Shown here one piece after another: positions 8,409 to 17,518 of a DNA stretch of 64,000 nt. Both the position numbers and the translations under genes were made by a program. The stretch comes from a bacterium 1XD21-70 (GTDB lineage Bacteria > Bacillota > Clostridia > Lachnospirales > Lachnospiraceae): the NCBI GenBank assembly GCA_003669055.1, contig RAYB01000018.1:1-64000 (forward strand). Reading direction: 5' to 3'. Position 1 is the stretch's first letter; each line of letters begins with the position of its first letter. The notes under the pieces were generated by a model, which made no database searches, was not told the origin of the DNA, and saw nothing but the letters and a program-made list of their open reading frames with translations.

Positions 8409-9284
8409 ATGAAAAAGTTATTGGCAGGTTTTGGGATGGCAGCACTGCTGTCGTGTGCGCTTGCGGGCACGGCATTGGCAGCATGGGAACAGGATGAGAC
8501 AGGATATAGCTTCCGCAATGACAGCGGCAGCTATGCCAGGAGCCAGATCATGGAGATCGAGGGCGTGCGCTACGGCTTCAATGAGCAGGCCTATATGGTC
8601 ACCGGCTGGGCAAAGTTTGACTCCAACTGGTATTATTTTGAGCCGAGCGGCGCGATGGCGCTGGGATGGAAGCAGCTGGACGGCAAATGGTATTACCTGA
8701 ATGCAGAAAAGGGCGGCACGATGCAGGTATCGTGGATGAATTTAGGCCCTAAGCGCTATTATTTCAGGGAGGACGGGTCAATGGTTACCGGTTCCTTTGA
8801 TGTGGACGGCCTGGTATACTTTGCAGAGCCGACCGGGGAACTGCGCAGGAATACTTATGCCGAGGAGAACGGCATCACCATCCGCTACGATGAAGACGGG
8901 CGGGAATGGTATAAAAACAAAGAAAATGAAGTGAACAATAAAGGCGGCGGTGAACTCTGGCTGCCGGTGCTGGCAGGGGAAGCCTTGAGCAGGCAGAGAG
9001 AATCTGTCCAGCAGGATAATATGGACTTGATTGAGGGCGTAAAGGAAGAACTTTATGAGGAATACAAGGAGAAGGTCTTAAGTGTCTCCTATAAATCCAA
9101 GGCGCGCGAGTCCAGAAGAACCAAATGGGAAGAAAAGGTGAAACGGGAACTGACAAAATATGCCGTGCCGGAGCAGGAGATCGCGGAATTTATTGCCCAG
9201 GTAAAATCCGATTATTTCGGCAGCGATGCCTATTATGAAGAGGACGAAGAAGACGAGGATGACTATGAGGACGACTACGAGTGA
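8409..9284 (+). CDS. Secreted cell-wall-binding-repeat protein with acidic tail
   Basis: 291 residues. A signal peptide (MKKLLAGFGMAALL...ALA) is followed by about four glucan/choline-binding-type repeats with the YGFNEQAYMVTGW, WYYFEPSGAMALGW, WYYLNAEKGG and YYFREDGSMVTG pattern. These repeats are known to bind wall polymers. The C-terminal half is helical and charged and ends in a run of Asp, Glu and Tyr. AAGGAGG precedes the start. It lies between the PASTA kinase and the second FHA protein and may mark or sense the wall for the module. Confidence 0.85.
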   Translation: MKKLLAGFGMAALLSCALAGTALAAWEQDETGYSFRNDSGSYARSQIMEIEGVRYGFNEQAYMVTGWAKFDSNWYYFEPSGAMALGWKQLDGKWYYLNAEKGGTMQVSWMNLGPKRYYFREDGSMVTGSFDVDGLVYFAEPTGELRRNTYAEENGITIRYDEDGREWYKNKENEVNNKGGGELWLPVLAGEALSRQRESVQQDNMDLIEGVKEELYEEYKEKVLSVSYKSKARESRRTKWEEKVKRELTKYAVPEQEIAEFIAQVKSDYFGSDAYYEEDEEDEDDYEDDYE

Positions 9285-9351
9285 TCCGGGAAGGACAAAG
9301 GGTTCGTCCCGGCAGTAGCAGGCAGGAAACGGGAAGGAGGAAGGGTAGGAC

Positions 9352-9831
9352 ATGTTTTGTACAAACTGTGGGAGAGAATTGAGTGACGGCTTAAAGTTCT
9401 GTATTTATTGCGGGGCACGCCTGGAAGAAACCGTAAATGACTGTGTCGTGCAGCCGGTGGCAGACAGCGGGGCTGGGCTTGTGCCGGATAAACAGGCCGT
9501 GGCAGGGGAACCTTCCAAAAAAGGGCTTCTGGTATTACAGGATGTGACGGACAGCAACAAGTTTTATGGGTGTGGCCTGACCCGTCCCGTGATCCTTGGC
9601 CGGGAGGCTTCCAGCTGCGATATGGTGATCGAGGGGGATAAATCGGTGTCCAGAAAACACTGCCGTTTTTTCTGCCAGGGGAACACCTGCTATGTGGAGG
9701 ACATGAATTCCTTTAACCATACCTTTTTAAACGGGGTGATGGTGGATAGCCCTCAAAGGATCCAAGTGGGAGACCGCTTGAGATTCGGCATGGCAGAATT
9801 GGTGGTAGCTGAGTGTGAGATAGGCAGTTGA
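9352..9831 (+). CDS. Zinc-ribbon FHA-domain protein
   Basis: 159 residues. The N-terminal ribbon CTNCGRELSDGLKFCIYCG is followed after a flexible linker by a canonical FHA domain (about 58-150): ILGREASSCDMVI, then VSRKHCRF, then NHTFLNGVMV. These contain the conserved Gly-Arg, Ser-x-x-His and Asn-Gly residues that hold phosphothreonine. It is therefore the best candidate reader of phosphorylated DDxT motifs or of the kinases in this operon. There is no membrane segment. Confidence 0.88.
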   Translation: MFCTNCGRELSDGLKFCIYCGARLEETVNDCVVQPVADSGAGLVPDKQAVAGEPSKKGLLVLQDVTDSNKFYGCGLTRPVILGREASSCDMVIEGDKSVSRKHCRFFCQGNTCYVEDMNSFNHTFLNGVMVDSPQRIQVGDRLRFGMAELVVAECEIGS

Positions 9832-9954
9832 TACCGGAGAGATGCTTTGGCGTTTATCGATGGGGATGGATGCCAAGGCATTTTTGCGGTACAGGGGAAT
9901 GCCCTGTTAGGCGGGGCTGCCTGGTAGGGACAGCAAAAAAAGAGGAGGGAGAGA

Positions 9955-10914
9955 ATGTTTTGCCCGAAATGTGGAAAAGAACTGAAACCCGGGACAAAAT
10001 TTTGTAACGGATGCGGGGCGCCGCTGGAGAAGGGATCCGGAGGCTCCGAAAAGGATATGAAGCCGAAAAAAGGGAAAAAAGCCCCGGTTGTCCTTTTGCT
10101 GGTCCTGGCAGTGCTCCTGCTTCTTGGCGGAGGCGCCTTTGCGGCCTATAAACTGGATTTATTTGACAGCTTTTGGGATCCGGCACAAAAGGAAGCAGGC
10201 ACAGGCAGGGACAAGGAGGACGACGAGGAGGAGGATAGGAAGCCCAGGGACGACGAGGACGACGAAGACGAAAAACGTGAGGATGAGGATGACGATGAAA
10301 AGCCTGGCGGCGATGAAGACCTCGAAGACGGAAAGCCCGGGGATGATGAAGAGCGCGAAGGCGATGAAGAGGAGGGCGATGAAGGCAAAGACCTTGGGAA
10401 TGGCGGGGAAAGCGCCAAGGTAAGCGGCGGGCAGGAAGCAACGGGCAGGCATACCAGGATATCGGATATGCCGGAGGAGACCGAGCCTGCCACAACAGCT
10501 GCGGCTTCGGCCTACCAGGGGCAGGCAGGAGGCACTGCCTACCCGGCAGGGGCAGGAGGGGGAACGGCACAGGCATATTCTGATTTTACCGCCCCGGGAG
10601 CCGGCAATGGGGCAATCCTGGAAACAGGGGCAGCGGGAAGTGACGGAACTTATATGATCCCTGACAGTTCCTCCCGCAGGCTGTCGATGTCTGACCTGGC
10701 CGGGCTTTCCAAAGACCAGCTAAAGATCGCCCGCAATGAGATATATGCGCGGCATGGCAGGATGTTTGACAGTGAGTCGCTCCGGTTTTACTTTAATTCC
10801 AAGTCCTGGTACCGCGGAACCATCGCCCCGTCTGCATTCAGCGAGGATCTGCTGAGCCAGGTGGAAAAGGACAATATTAAGCTGATCAAGCAAAGAGAGG
10901 CATCCATGCCATAG
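9955..10914 (+). CDS. Zinc-ribbon single-pass protein with extracellular YARHG domain
   Basis: 319 residues: ribbon CPKCGKELKPGTKFCNGCG (3-21), one membrane helix (about 44-66), a long stalk very rich in Asp, Glu and Lys (about 80-165), a Thr/Ala/Gly-rich spacer, and a C-terminal YARHG domain (ARNEIYARHGRMF, then WY and a helical end). YARHG domains are known from extracytoplasmic bacterial proteins and are thought to bind the wall or peptides; the exact ligand is unknown. The layout matches the gene at 13400-14440, so the stalk is a module-wide design. Confidence 0.85.
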   Translation: MFCPKCGKELKPGTKFCNGCGAPLEKGSGGSEKDMKPKKGKKAPVVLLLVLAVLLLLGGGAFAAYKLDLFDSFWDPAQKEAGTGRDKEDDEEEDRKPRDDEDDEDEKREDEDDDEKPGGDEDLEDGKPGDDEEREGDEEEGDEGKDLGNGGESAKVSGGQEATGRHTRISDMPEETEPATTAAASAYQGQAGGTAYPAGAGGGTAQAYSDFTAPGAGNGAILETGAAGSDGTYMIPDSSSRRLSMSDLAGLSKDQLKIARNEIYARHGRMFDSESLRFYFNSKSWYRGTIAPSAFSEDLLSQVEKDNIKLIKQREASMP

Positions 10915-10946
10915 AAATATGGTTAGTACATGAGGAGGAAAAGAGG

Positions 10947-12908
10947 ATGAAATGTTATAAGTGTGGTGCGGATATGATTGACGGAGCCGTGTTCTGCGGC
11001 AATTGCGGCGCAAGGATGGAAGATGCCCCCAAGGCAGGGGAAGCGGCAGGCGAGCCGTCAAAAGGAGCCGGGGCGCCAGAGCCGGAGGCGCCGGTGGCAG
11101 CAGTGCCGGAAGCATCAGCAAAAGAGCCGGAGTCGGCCTTCTGCCCGAACTGCGGCAAAAAACTGACAGCGGCGGACGTATTCTGCGACGAATGCGGATA
11201 CCAGATGTCCGGAGGGGGAGAGGGCGCAGCCCCCGGGAAGAAGGGAAACAAGGCATTGCTTCCGGTGGCTGTGGCAGTGGCCGTAGTGGCAGTGGCCGGG
11301 ATAGGGGCGTTTGCCTTTTCCCAGATGGGGAAGGGCGGCAGTTCCGGCGGGGCAAAATCCAAGGTGATCTATGCCAAGGATGATTCCCTGATGATGATCG
11401 ATGTCTCAAAGAAAAAATCAGAACCCATCGAACTGACGGACAGCTATGTGGACGGTGACGAGAATCAGTTTGCAGGTGTGGACAGCAACGAACAGTTTAT
11501 CAGCGAGGACGGAAAATACATCTGTTATGTGGAGGATTTGGATGGTGAGTCCTATGATTTATACCGGGCAAAGATGTCCAAGCCGTCGGAAGGGACGAAG
11601 ATAGAATCCAAGGTGAACGACCATCGGCTGTTAAAGGACAACACCATTTTGTACAAGAAAAAGAGTACCCTGTACCATTATACAGAAAAGGAGTCTGTAA
11701 AGTTTGACAAGGATGTGATTACATACTTCCTGGATGAGGACCAGAAGTATGTGTGCTGGTCAAGGTCGGACAAGGGCGAGGTGACGTATTACCTCCAGGA
11801 TATCGCGCAGAAGACAAATAAGGTCAAGCTGGAGGATGATGTGGATGACTTCTATTACAAGGAGGATTTTTCACAGTTTTATGTAAGGAAGGATGACAAC
11901 CTGTATGCAGTGAGCCCGGAGGGCGAGCGGGATAAGATTGCTAAGGATGTAGAGAGAGTCATTAGTTTTGATAAGAAAACCGGTATGTTCTATTATGTCA
12001 AGGACAATTCCGAAGATGTCCCGTATGCGGATTTTACTTATGATGATACCGGCAATATTTCAGAATATGACCGGGACCGTTTAAAAGAAAGGACGTATAC
12101 CTTTGAACTGAAATCTTTGTACCTCTATGACGGGAACGAAGAAATCCTGATTTCTGACCGTGCTTCCAGATACTACAATGTTTCCTTGTCGGATAAGGGG
12201 CGGTATCTGCTGTACCGGGAGTGCCCGGCACTGGAAAATGTAGAGGTAGCCTGGTCGGCGCTTGACAGCGGTTCCTGGGAATCGGCCGCAAGGGAAGCAA
12301 TTGAAGAGGCATCCGTGATAATGCTGGCGGCAGAAGGGGAGCCGCAGGAACTCTCAGAGGAAATCCAGATTTCGGATGCCAGGTTTAACGCGGAAAGCGG
12401 AAGGCTTTACATTTACTCCGTGGATGAAGACGGGGAGGACGGGGTGGTCTATGTGACATCTACAAAAGGCGAGGAAGTCGGCGTGCTTGAGGAGTATGAC
12501 AGTGACGCGGAAGATGCAAGTCTGCTGATGGCAACGGAAGAGGGGCTATATTACCTCAAGGACTATGAAGACGGGGGCGGCGATCTGTATTTTAACGGGG
12601 AGGAGATCCTCTCGGATGTGGCATCTGTCAGGAAGCTGGGTGAGAGCAGCAAGATGGCGATCCGTTCGGACAGGGATTATGATGACAACAGCTATACCTT
12701 GAGTGCATGGGACGGGAAGAAAAGCACCCAGATTGCAGAGGACGTCAATATGGCGGAGTGCGCAGAGGACGGAACGGCAGTATTCATCATAGATTATAAC
12801 TACAACCGCCAGGAAGGCGACCTGGTCTATTTTAACGGAAAAGAGGTAAGAACCCTTGACCAGGATGTGTCGGGCTTTCTTATGAGGTCTGGCAGCAGCG
12901 AAGTATAA
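10947..12908 (+). CDS. Double zinc-ribbon membrane protein with extracellular beta-propeller-like domain
   Basis: 653 residues. Two four-Cys ribbons (CYKCGADMIDGAVFCGNCG and CPNCGKKLTAADVFCDECG) are separated by an Ala/Pro/Glu linker. One membrane helix lies around residues 110-130. The remaining about 500 residues, facing outward, are beta-rich with repeating units such as VIYAKDDSLMMID, YICYVEDLDGESYDLYRA and ILYKKKSTLYHY. This is typical of the TolB/WD40-like propellers of Clostridia. It has no enzyme motif. It may be a peptide- or wall-binding sensor coupled to the ribbon inside. Confidence 0.75.
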   Translation: MKCYKCGADMIDGAVFCGNCGARMEDAPKAGEAAGEPSKGAGAPEPEAPVAAVPEASAKEPESAFCPNCGKKLTAADVFCDECGYQMSGGGEGAAPGKKGNKALLPVAVAVAVVAVAGIGAFAFSQMGKGGSSGGAKSKVIYAKDDSLMMIDVSKKKSEPIELTDSYVDGDENQFAGVDSNEQFISEDGKYICYVEDLDGESYDLYRAKMSKPSEGTKIESKVNDHRLLKDNTILYKKKSTLYHYTEKESVKFDKDVITYFLDEDQKYVCWSRSDKGEVTYYLQDIAQKTNKVKLEDDVDDFYYKEDFSQFYVRKDDNLYAVSPEGERDKIAKDVERVISFDKKTGMFYYVKDNSEDVPYADFTYDDTGNISEYDRDRLKERTYTFELKSLYLYDGNEEILISDRASRYYNVSLSDKGRYLLYRECPALENVEVAWSALDSGSWESAAREAIEEASVIMLAAEGEPQELSEEIQISDARFNAESGRLYIYSVDEDGEDGVVYVTSTKGEEVGVLEEYDSDAEDASLLMATEEGLYYLKDYEDGGGDLYFNGEEILSDVASVRKLGESSKMAIRSDRDYDDNSYTLSAWDGKKSTQIAEDVNMAECAEDGTAVFIIDYNYNRQEGDLVYFNGKEVRTLDQDVSGFLMRSGSSEV

Positions 12909-12938
12909 GACGAATCACAGGCAAAGGAGAACAGAGCC

Positions 12939-13376
12939 ATGGCATTGGACTTAAAACAGGGAATATCAAAGCAGATCACAAAACTCAACATGAAAACCTC
13001 CACATTTTTGGAGGAGAATAAGATTAGGACATACATTGCCACTTTGGAAGCAGATATCCAGGAACTGAAAATGAAAGCCGGGGAAAACGGATACACCATG
13101 TGGTCGGCCGGCCGCTTCGACGTGGGGCAGCTAGAACTGCTTTACCAGGAGATTGCCCTCAAGCAGCGGCAGATCCAGGAACAGGAACAGCAGATGAAGG
13201 AACTGATCGTGAAAAACCAGCAGGTTCTTGGGCAGGGCACCCCGGAGGTGCCGCATTCCCCGGCAGCGCCAGTGCCCCCGGCACCGGCCGGCAATGTGGT
13301 TTTCTGCCCGAAATGCGGGGAGGCCTGTGCTCCTACGGTGAATTTTTGCAAAAAATGCGGCAATAAGCTGCGCTGA
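12939..13376 (+). CDS. Coiled-coil protein with C-terminal zinc ribbon
   Basis: 145 residues, cytoplasmic. Residues 1-105 are helical and probably coiled-coil (for example LLYQEIALKQRQIQEQEQQMKEL). A Pro/Ala linker follows, and the ribbon CPKCGEACAPTVNFCKKCG closes the protein. This is the only member of the cluster with the ribbon at the C-terminus. I do not recognise a named family. It could bridge ribbon proteins into a complex. Confidence 0.7.
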   Translation: MALDLKQGISKQITKLNMKTSTFLEENKIRTYIATLEADIQELKMKAGENGYTMWSAGRFDVGQLELLYQEIALKQRQIQEQEQQMKELIVKNQQVLGQGTPEVPHSPAAPVPPAPAGNVVFCPKCGEACAPTVNFCKKCGNKLR

Positions 13377-13399
13377 CGAGGAGAGGGAGGAATCGGACT

Positions 13400-14440
13400 A
13401 TGTTTTGCCCGAAATGCGGAGCACAGCTAAAGGATGATGCGAAATTTTGTAATAAATGCGGGGCGCAGCTGCAGGCCATGCAGCAGCAAACCCCCAGGCA
13501 GCAGGCATATAACCAGCAGAGTGCTGCCATGCAGCCGCCGGCCAGGAAGAAAGGGGGATTTTTGGTTGTGCTGCTTCTGCTGATACTGCTTGCGCTGGCA
13601 GCAGGCGGTGCATTTGCTGCTTACCGGATGGGAGCATTCGATTCGTTCTTATCCTCCTCGGACGATGATAAAGGGGATAAGAAGGGAAGCAGTAAGAGAA
13701 GCAAGGACAAGGAGGATGACAGGGACAGCGACGAGGACGAAGAAGAGGAGGACGGCAAAGACAAGGGCGGCAAAGACAAGGGCGGCAAAGATGAGGACAG
13801 CAAGGATGAAGACAGCGAGGATGGAGACAGCAAGGATGAAGGCAGTGAAGATGGAGACAGCAAGGATGAAGGCAGCGAGGGCAGGAAAACGCGGGTGGGC
13901 GAGATGGACGAGACAACTGTGCCTACGACGACAGCTGCTGCCAATATCCCGGTGACGGCAACTGCCAAATATGCCAGCCAGGTCAGCTATGCCGGATTGT
14001 ACAGGGCAGGATACGTGAGGGATACTGCCTATGGCTCCTCCAACGTGGTGCAGAAAGGCAGCAAGATTGACAATTCTGCCTGGAGTGCATTTGACGGGGA
14101 TACCATTACCAGCTGGCAGGAAGGGCGGGACGGGGACGGGATCGGTGAGTTCATCGGCATCGGCTTTGACCGCACATACCAGGTGAAGGTGATAACCGTA
14201 CTTCTTGGGAACCACCGCAGTGCGGAACTATATGTCAAAAACAATACCCCCAGGACATTGACATTCCAGGTTGGCGGGCAGGAGTTCCAGGCTACCTTCC
14301 CTAACGAGATGCAGAGATTTGCCCTGGAATTCTCACAGCCGGTTGAGGCGTCCGATATTCGTATCACAGTCAATGATGTGTATCGGGGGACTGTGTATGC
14401 GGATGCTTCCATAGCAGAAGTAGAGGTGTACGGATATTAA
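13400..14440 (+). CDS. Zinc-ribbon single-pass protein with discoidin-like (NADase-type glycan-binding) domain
   Basis: 346 residues: ribbon CPKCGAQLKDDAKFCNKCG (3-21), membrane helix (about 52-74), an Asp/Lys/Ser-rich repetitive stalk (SKDED, EDGDSKDEGS units, about 85-165), and a C-terminal beta-sandwich (about 185-346). The sandwich contains AYGSSNVVQKG, NSAWSAFDGDTITSWQEG and FIGIGFDR, and matches the discoidin-like domain found in bacterial NADase-type glycan-binding proteins. The domain is expected to bind glycans at the cell surface. It has no catalytic motif. It ends exactly one base before the next start. Confidence 0.8.
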   Translation: MFCPKCGAQLKDDAKFCNKCGAQLQAMQQQTPRQQAYNQQSAAMQPPARKKGGFLVVLLLLILLALAAGGAFAAYRMGAFDSFLSSSDDDKGDKKGSSKRSKDKEDDRDSDEDEEEEDGKDKGGKDKGGKDEDSKDEDSEDGDSKDEGSEDGDSKDEGSEGRKTRVGEMDETTVPTTTAAANIPVTATAKYASQVSYAGLYRAGYVRDTAYGSSNVVQKGSKIDNSAWSAFDGDTITSWQEGRDGDGIGEFIGIGFDRTYQVKVITVLLGNHRSAELYVKNNTPRTLTFQVGGQEFQATFPNEMQRFALEFSQPVEASDIRITVNDVYRGTVYADASIAEVEVYGY

Positions 14441-15454
14441 ATGCAGAATTCAGAGAAGAACCGGAGCAGAAAAAAGAAGGATCCCAGCCTGACAGTTCTC
14501 TTGGCGGCGGCTTGCGTGGTGGTTTCGGTGGCAGCAGGCATTGCTGTCGGGATATTGTTCCAGCAAAAAAAGAGCATCATTAGGCTTTCGGAGGAGAACG
14601 CCGCACTGGTGCAGGAACTAGAGGAACTGCGGGGCAGCCAGGAGGAGGCTAAAAGCCAAGAATCCCCGGCAGAAGGGGAGGAGGCTACGGAGGAACCTCC
14701 AGAGGATACGGCGGCAACAAGCGAACCGGAGGAGACAGAAACAGAGAAGGAGACCGAAGAGCCAAAGGAGACCGAACCGCCGCTGCTTCCCAGCCTGTCC
14801 GGCTTGGAAGCAGGGACTATATTGTCAAAGGAGCAGATAGATTTTTCTGACCTGGACGCATACTTTATGGCCTGGGAGATTGAGAAAGGGGATAACCTCT
14901 ATCAGCGCATGGAGGGCAAGTCTTACCGGGAAAATGATTATGTGCCCCTGGAGTCCCTGCGCTATATCAAAATGCCCCATTACAATTTTAACGGGCAGAT
15001 CCAGGTGGGGGAAATGGTGGTAAGCAAGGAAATCTTAGAGGATGTATTTGCGGTTTTTAAGGAATTGTTCGAGGCAGAATACCAGATCCAGTCCATGTAC
15101 CTTGTGGATAATTATTGGACGGGCGATCCCGATACGACGGACTCGGCGTCGATTGACGTAAACAACACTTCGGCGTTCTGTTTCCGTATGGCAACAGGAT
15201 CCCAGAAGCTATCCAACCACGCTTATGGGAAGGCGATCGACATCAACCCTCAGCAAAACCCGTATGTATCCTATTCGAGCGGCAAGCCGAAATGGTCGCA
15301 CAGCAATGCGGATGACTACATAGACCGCTCTACGGGTCTTCCCCATGTGATTACCCACGAGGACCTGGCATACAAGGTATTCACCAGCCATGGTTTCAGA
15401 TGGGGCGGTGACTGGAATAACCCCAAGGATTACCAGCATTTTGATAAAAACTGA
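14441..15454 (+). CDS. Membrane-anchored M15 D,D-carboxypeptidase-like protein (VanY family)
   Basis: 337 residues. An N-terminal signal anchor (about 18-42) is followed by a short coiled coil and a Glu/Thr-rich spacer. The C-terminal M15 domain (about 200-337) shows SNHAYGKAIDINPQ carrying the zinc His and Asp, and the closing WGGDWNNPKDYQHFD with Asp and His. These are the M15-type zinc ligands and catalytic residues. It likely trims peptidoglycan stem peptides outside the membrane. It starts immediately after the preceding gene and is the last gene before a terminator. It may be the effector output of the signalling module. Confidence 0.85.
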   Translation: MQNSEKNRSRKKKDPSLTVLLAAACVVVSVAAGIAVGILFQQKKSIIRLSEENAALVQELEELRGSQEEAKSQESPAEGEEATEEPPEDTAATSEPEETETEKETEEPKETEPPLLPSLSGLEAGTILSKEQIDFSDLDAYFMAWEIEKGDNLYQRMEGKSYRENDYVPLESLRYIKMPHYNFNGQIQVGEMVVSKEILEDVFAVFKELFEAEYQIQSMYLVDNYWTGDPDTTDSASIDVNNTSAFCFRMATGSQKLSNHAYGKAIDINPQQNPYVSYSSGKPKWSHSNADDYIDRSTGLPHVITHEDLAYKVFTSHGFRWGGDWNNPKDYQHFDKN

Positions 15455-15472
15455 CAAAAATGCAAGAAACGA

Positions 15473-15509
15473 AAAAGGAGGCGTGTTTTGGCACGTCTCC
15501 TTTTAACGC
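15473..15509 (+). terminator. Intrinsic terminator of the signalling operon
   Basis: Thirteen-base arms (15473-15485 and 15492-15504), pairing AAAAGGAG...CTCCTTTT with one G-U pair, end in a short T tract. They lie 18 bp after the M15 gene. Confidence 0.75.
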
Positions 15510-15575
15510 TGCATATTTATGATTCAAGGGATGGCCAGCCAGAAAAGTGGGAAATATCATAATGCGTGGTTTTTC

Positions 15576-15604
15576 TTGTATTCTCCATGCCTTTATACTA
15601 TAAT
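15576..15604 (+). promoter_or_regulatory. Promoter of the CDF transporter gene
   Basis: TTGTAT (15576-15581) and TATAAT (15599-15604) are spaced 17 bp apart, about 50 bp before the start codon. Confidence 0.7.
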
Positions 15605-15654
15605 ATGGCTTATCTGGATGGCGAGTAGGGATTCCATAAAGGAGCAGAGGATAT

Positions 15655-16833
15655 ATGACAGAATTACTGGTGCAAAAATTTGTAAAAAACCATGGGCAGG
15701 CCGAAAATCCGCAGGTGCGTGCCGCATACGGGATGCTGGCAGGCATAGTAGGGATTTGCTGCAACCTGGTTTTGTTTGGTGCAAAGATAGCGGCCGGGCT
15801 GATGACAGGCAGCATTTCCATCATGGCGGACGCTTTTAACAACCTGTCGGATGCCGCCTCCTCCATCGTCGGGTTCGTGGGGGTCTGGCTGGCACAGAAG
15901 CCGGCGGATGAAGAGCATCCCTTCGGGCATGGGCGCATTGAATATATCTCTGCATTTATCGTGTCGTTTTTGGTAATCGAGGTAGGCTTTTCTCTGTTTA
16001 AGACTTCGGTTGGGAAGCTTCTGCATCCGGAAGAATTGTCTTTTGGGCTGGTTCCGCTGGGGATCTTAGTATTGTCGGTGCTTGTGAAGCTATGGATGGC
16101 ATTGTTTAACCGGAAGCTGGGGCGGCGGGTGAACTCGGCGGTTATGGCGGCTACGGCGGCAGATTCCCTGGGGGATGTGGCAGCCACCTCGGCAACAATT
16201 TTTTCGATCCTGGTGTATGGGATCTGGCGGGTGAATATTGACGGCCTGGTGGGCCTGGCGGTTTCTGTGCTGGTGATGATAGCCGGGATTAACATTGCAA
16301 AGGACACTTTGGAGCCGCTGATCGGGCAGCCGATCGACCCTGAAATTTACAGAAAGATCGTGGGATTTGTAAACAGCCATGAAGGGATTGTGGGGAGCCA
16401 TGATTTAATTGTCCACAATTACGGCCCTGGGCGCAGTATGGCATCCATCCATGCAGAGGTGCCGCGTGACGTAGACATTGAGGCATCCCATGAGATTGTG
16501 GACCGGATTGAGCGGGAGGCGGTGAGGGAACTGGGGATTTTCCTGGTAATCCACATGGATCCGGTGGAATTGAAGGACTCGCGCGTACAACAGCTGCGCC
16601 AGATGACGGAAGAGGTCTTAAAGAGCCTTGATGAGCGGCTGAGCATGCACGATTTCAGGGTAGTCAATGGAGAAAAGAGGGTGAACCTGATTTTTGACTT
16701 GGTGGTTCCGCGGGATTATACCGCACAGATGAGGGATGCCTGTAAACAGGAGATCGGCCGCAGGCTCAGGGAACAGGACGGGAGATGTTCTTGTGTGATC
16801 ACGGCAGAATGTACTTTTTGCCAGGGAACATGA
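15655..16833 (+). CDS. Cation diffusion facilitator family metal exporter
   Basis: 392 residues. Six membrane helices occupy about 22-205. Helix II has ADAFNNLSD, carrying metal-site Asp and Asn residues, and the HPFGHGR motif follows. Helix V has AADSLGD, the second metal-site half. The cytoplasmic C-terminus carries the ferredoxin-like regulatory domain (VHNYGPGRSMASIHAEVP) and a further about 80-residue extension. CDF proteins exchange Zn, Mn, Fe or Co ions for protons; the metal cannot be chosen from sequence alone. AAAGGAG precedes the start. It appears to be monocistronic with its own promoter. Confidence 0.9.
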   Translation: MTELLVQKFVKNHGQAENPQVRAAYGMLAGIVGICCNLVLFGAKIAAGLMTGSISIMADAFNNLSDAASSIVGFVGVWLAQKPADEEHPFGHGRIEYISAFIVSFLVIEVGFSLFKTSVGKLLHPEELSFGLVPLGILVLSVLVKLWMALFNRKLGRRVNSAVMAATAADSLGDVAATSATIFSILVYGIWRVNIDGLVGLAVSVLVMIAGINIAKDTLEPLIGQPIDPEIYRKIVGFVNSHEGIVGSHDLIVHNYGPGRSMASIHAEVPRDVDIEASHEIVDRIEREAVRELGIFLVIHMDPVELKDSRVQQLRQMTEEVLKSLDERLSMHDFRVVNGEKRVNLIFDLVVPRDYTAQMRDACKQEIGRRLREQDGRCSCVITAECTFCQGT

Positions 16834-16985
16834 GGGGCTTTGCGGGGAAGGCGTTTGGCCTTCCGGAATGCCCGGGGTTAAGACGGCGGATTTTTGCCGG
16901 CGGAAAAAACTGGAAATAAAAACTTTATCCGATGGTGCAATAAGAAATGGTTTTGTTGCATTAAACTATCAGAAAGGGAATTCGA

Positions 16986-17513
16986 TTGGACGACGAGAAA
17001 CTTTTAAAGCGGGTGGCTATGGGCGATGCGGAAGCATTCCGCGAACTATACCACAGCACGGACCGGACAGTTTACAGCTTCATATTGTCTATTTTAAAGA
17101 ATCCCCAGGATGCAGAAGAAGTAATGCAGGAAACTTATCTGAAGATATGGACGTCCGCAGCCTCTTACCAGTCTCAGGGAAAGCCTTTGGCGTGGATTTT
17201 TACCATCGCCAGGAACCTGTGCTATATGAGGTTCCGCGACCAGAAGCGCCAGGCAGACATAGGCCTGGATGACCTTGGCGGGGAGGAGGCAGGGGAAGTC
17301 TGCCTTTTGTTGGAGAACATGGCTGATGCGATCGTGCTTAAGTCGGCTCTTGAGATTTTAAAGGAGGACGAGCGGCAGGTTGTGCTTTTGCATGCATCTG
17401 CGGGGCTGAAGCACCGGGAGATTGCGGCAAACTTACAGATGCCGCTGGCTACAGTCCTGTCCAAATATAATCGTGCCATCAAAAAATTGAAACAATATCT
17501 GAGAGAGGAGTGA
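16986..17513 (+). CDS. ECF-type RNA polymerase sigma factor
   Basis: 175 residues, starting at TTG after AAAGGGA. Region 2 contains DAEEVMQETYLKIW and YQSQGKPLAWIFTIARNLC; region 4 contains ALEILKEDERQVVLLHASAGLKHREIAANLQMPLATVLSKYNRAIKKLKQYL, a clear helix-turn-helix. The length is normal for an ECF sigma. The anti-sigma-like gene follows within a few bases, as in most sigma/anti-sigma pairs. It is expected to be released upon an envelope signal and to transcribe its own operon and unknown targets. Confidence 0.92.
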   Translation: MDDEKLLKRVAMGDAEAFRELYHSTDRTVYSFILSILKNPQDAEEVMQETYLKIWTSAASYQSQGKPLAWIFTIARNLCYMRFRDQKRQADIGLDDLGGEEAGEVCLLLENMADAIVLKSALEILKEDERQVVLLHASAGLKHREIAANLQMPLATVLSKYNRAIKKLKQYLREE

Positions 17514-17518
17514 GATGT

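Noticed and set aside
165-15454. Type VII (ESX/WXG100) secretion cluster
   Set aside because: FHA proteins and kinases can accompany such systems, but no WXG100 protein, FtsK/EssC ATPase or EccD-like channel is present in the window.
16846-16864. Terminator after the CDF gene
   Set aside because: The GGAAGGC/GCCTTCC hairpin is followed by GGAATG and has no T tract, so termination is not convincing.
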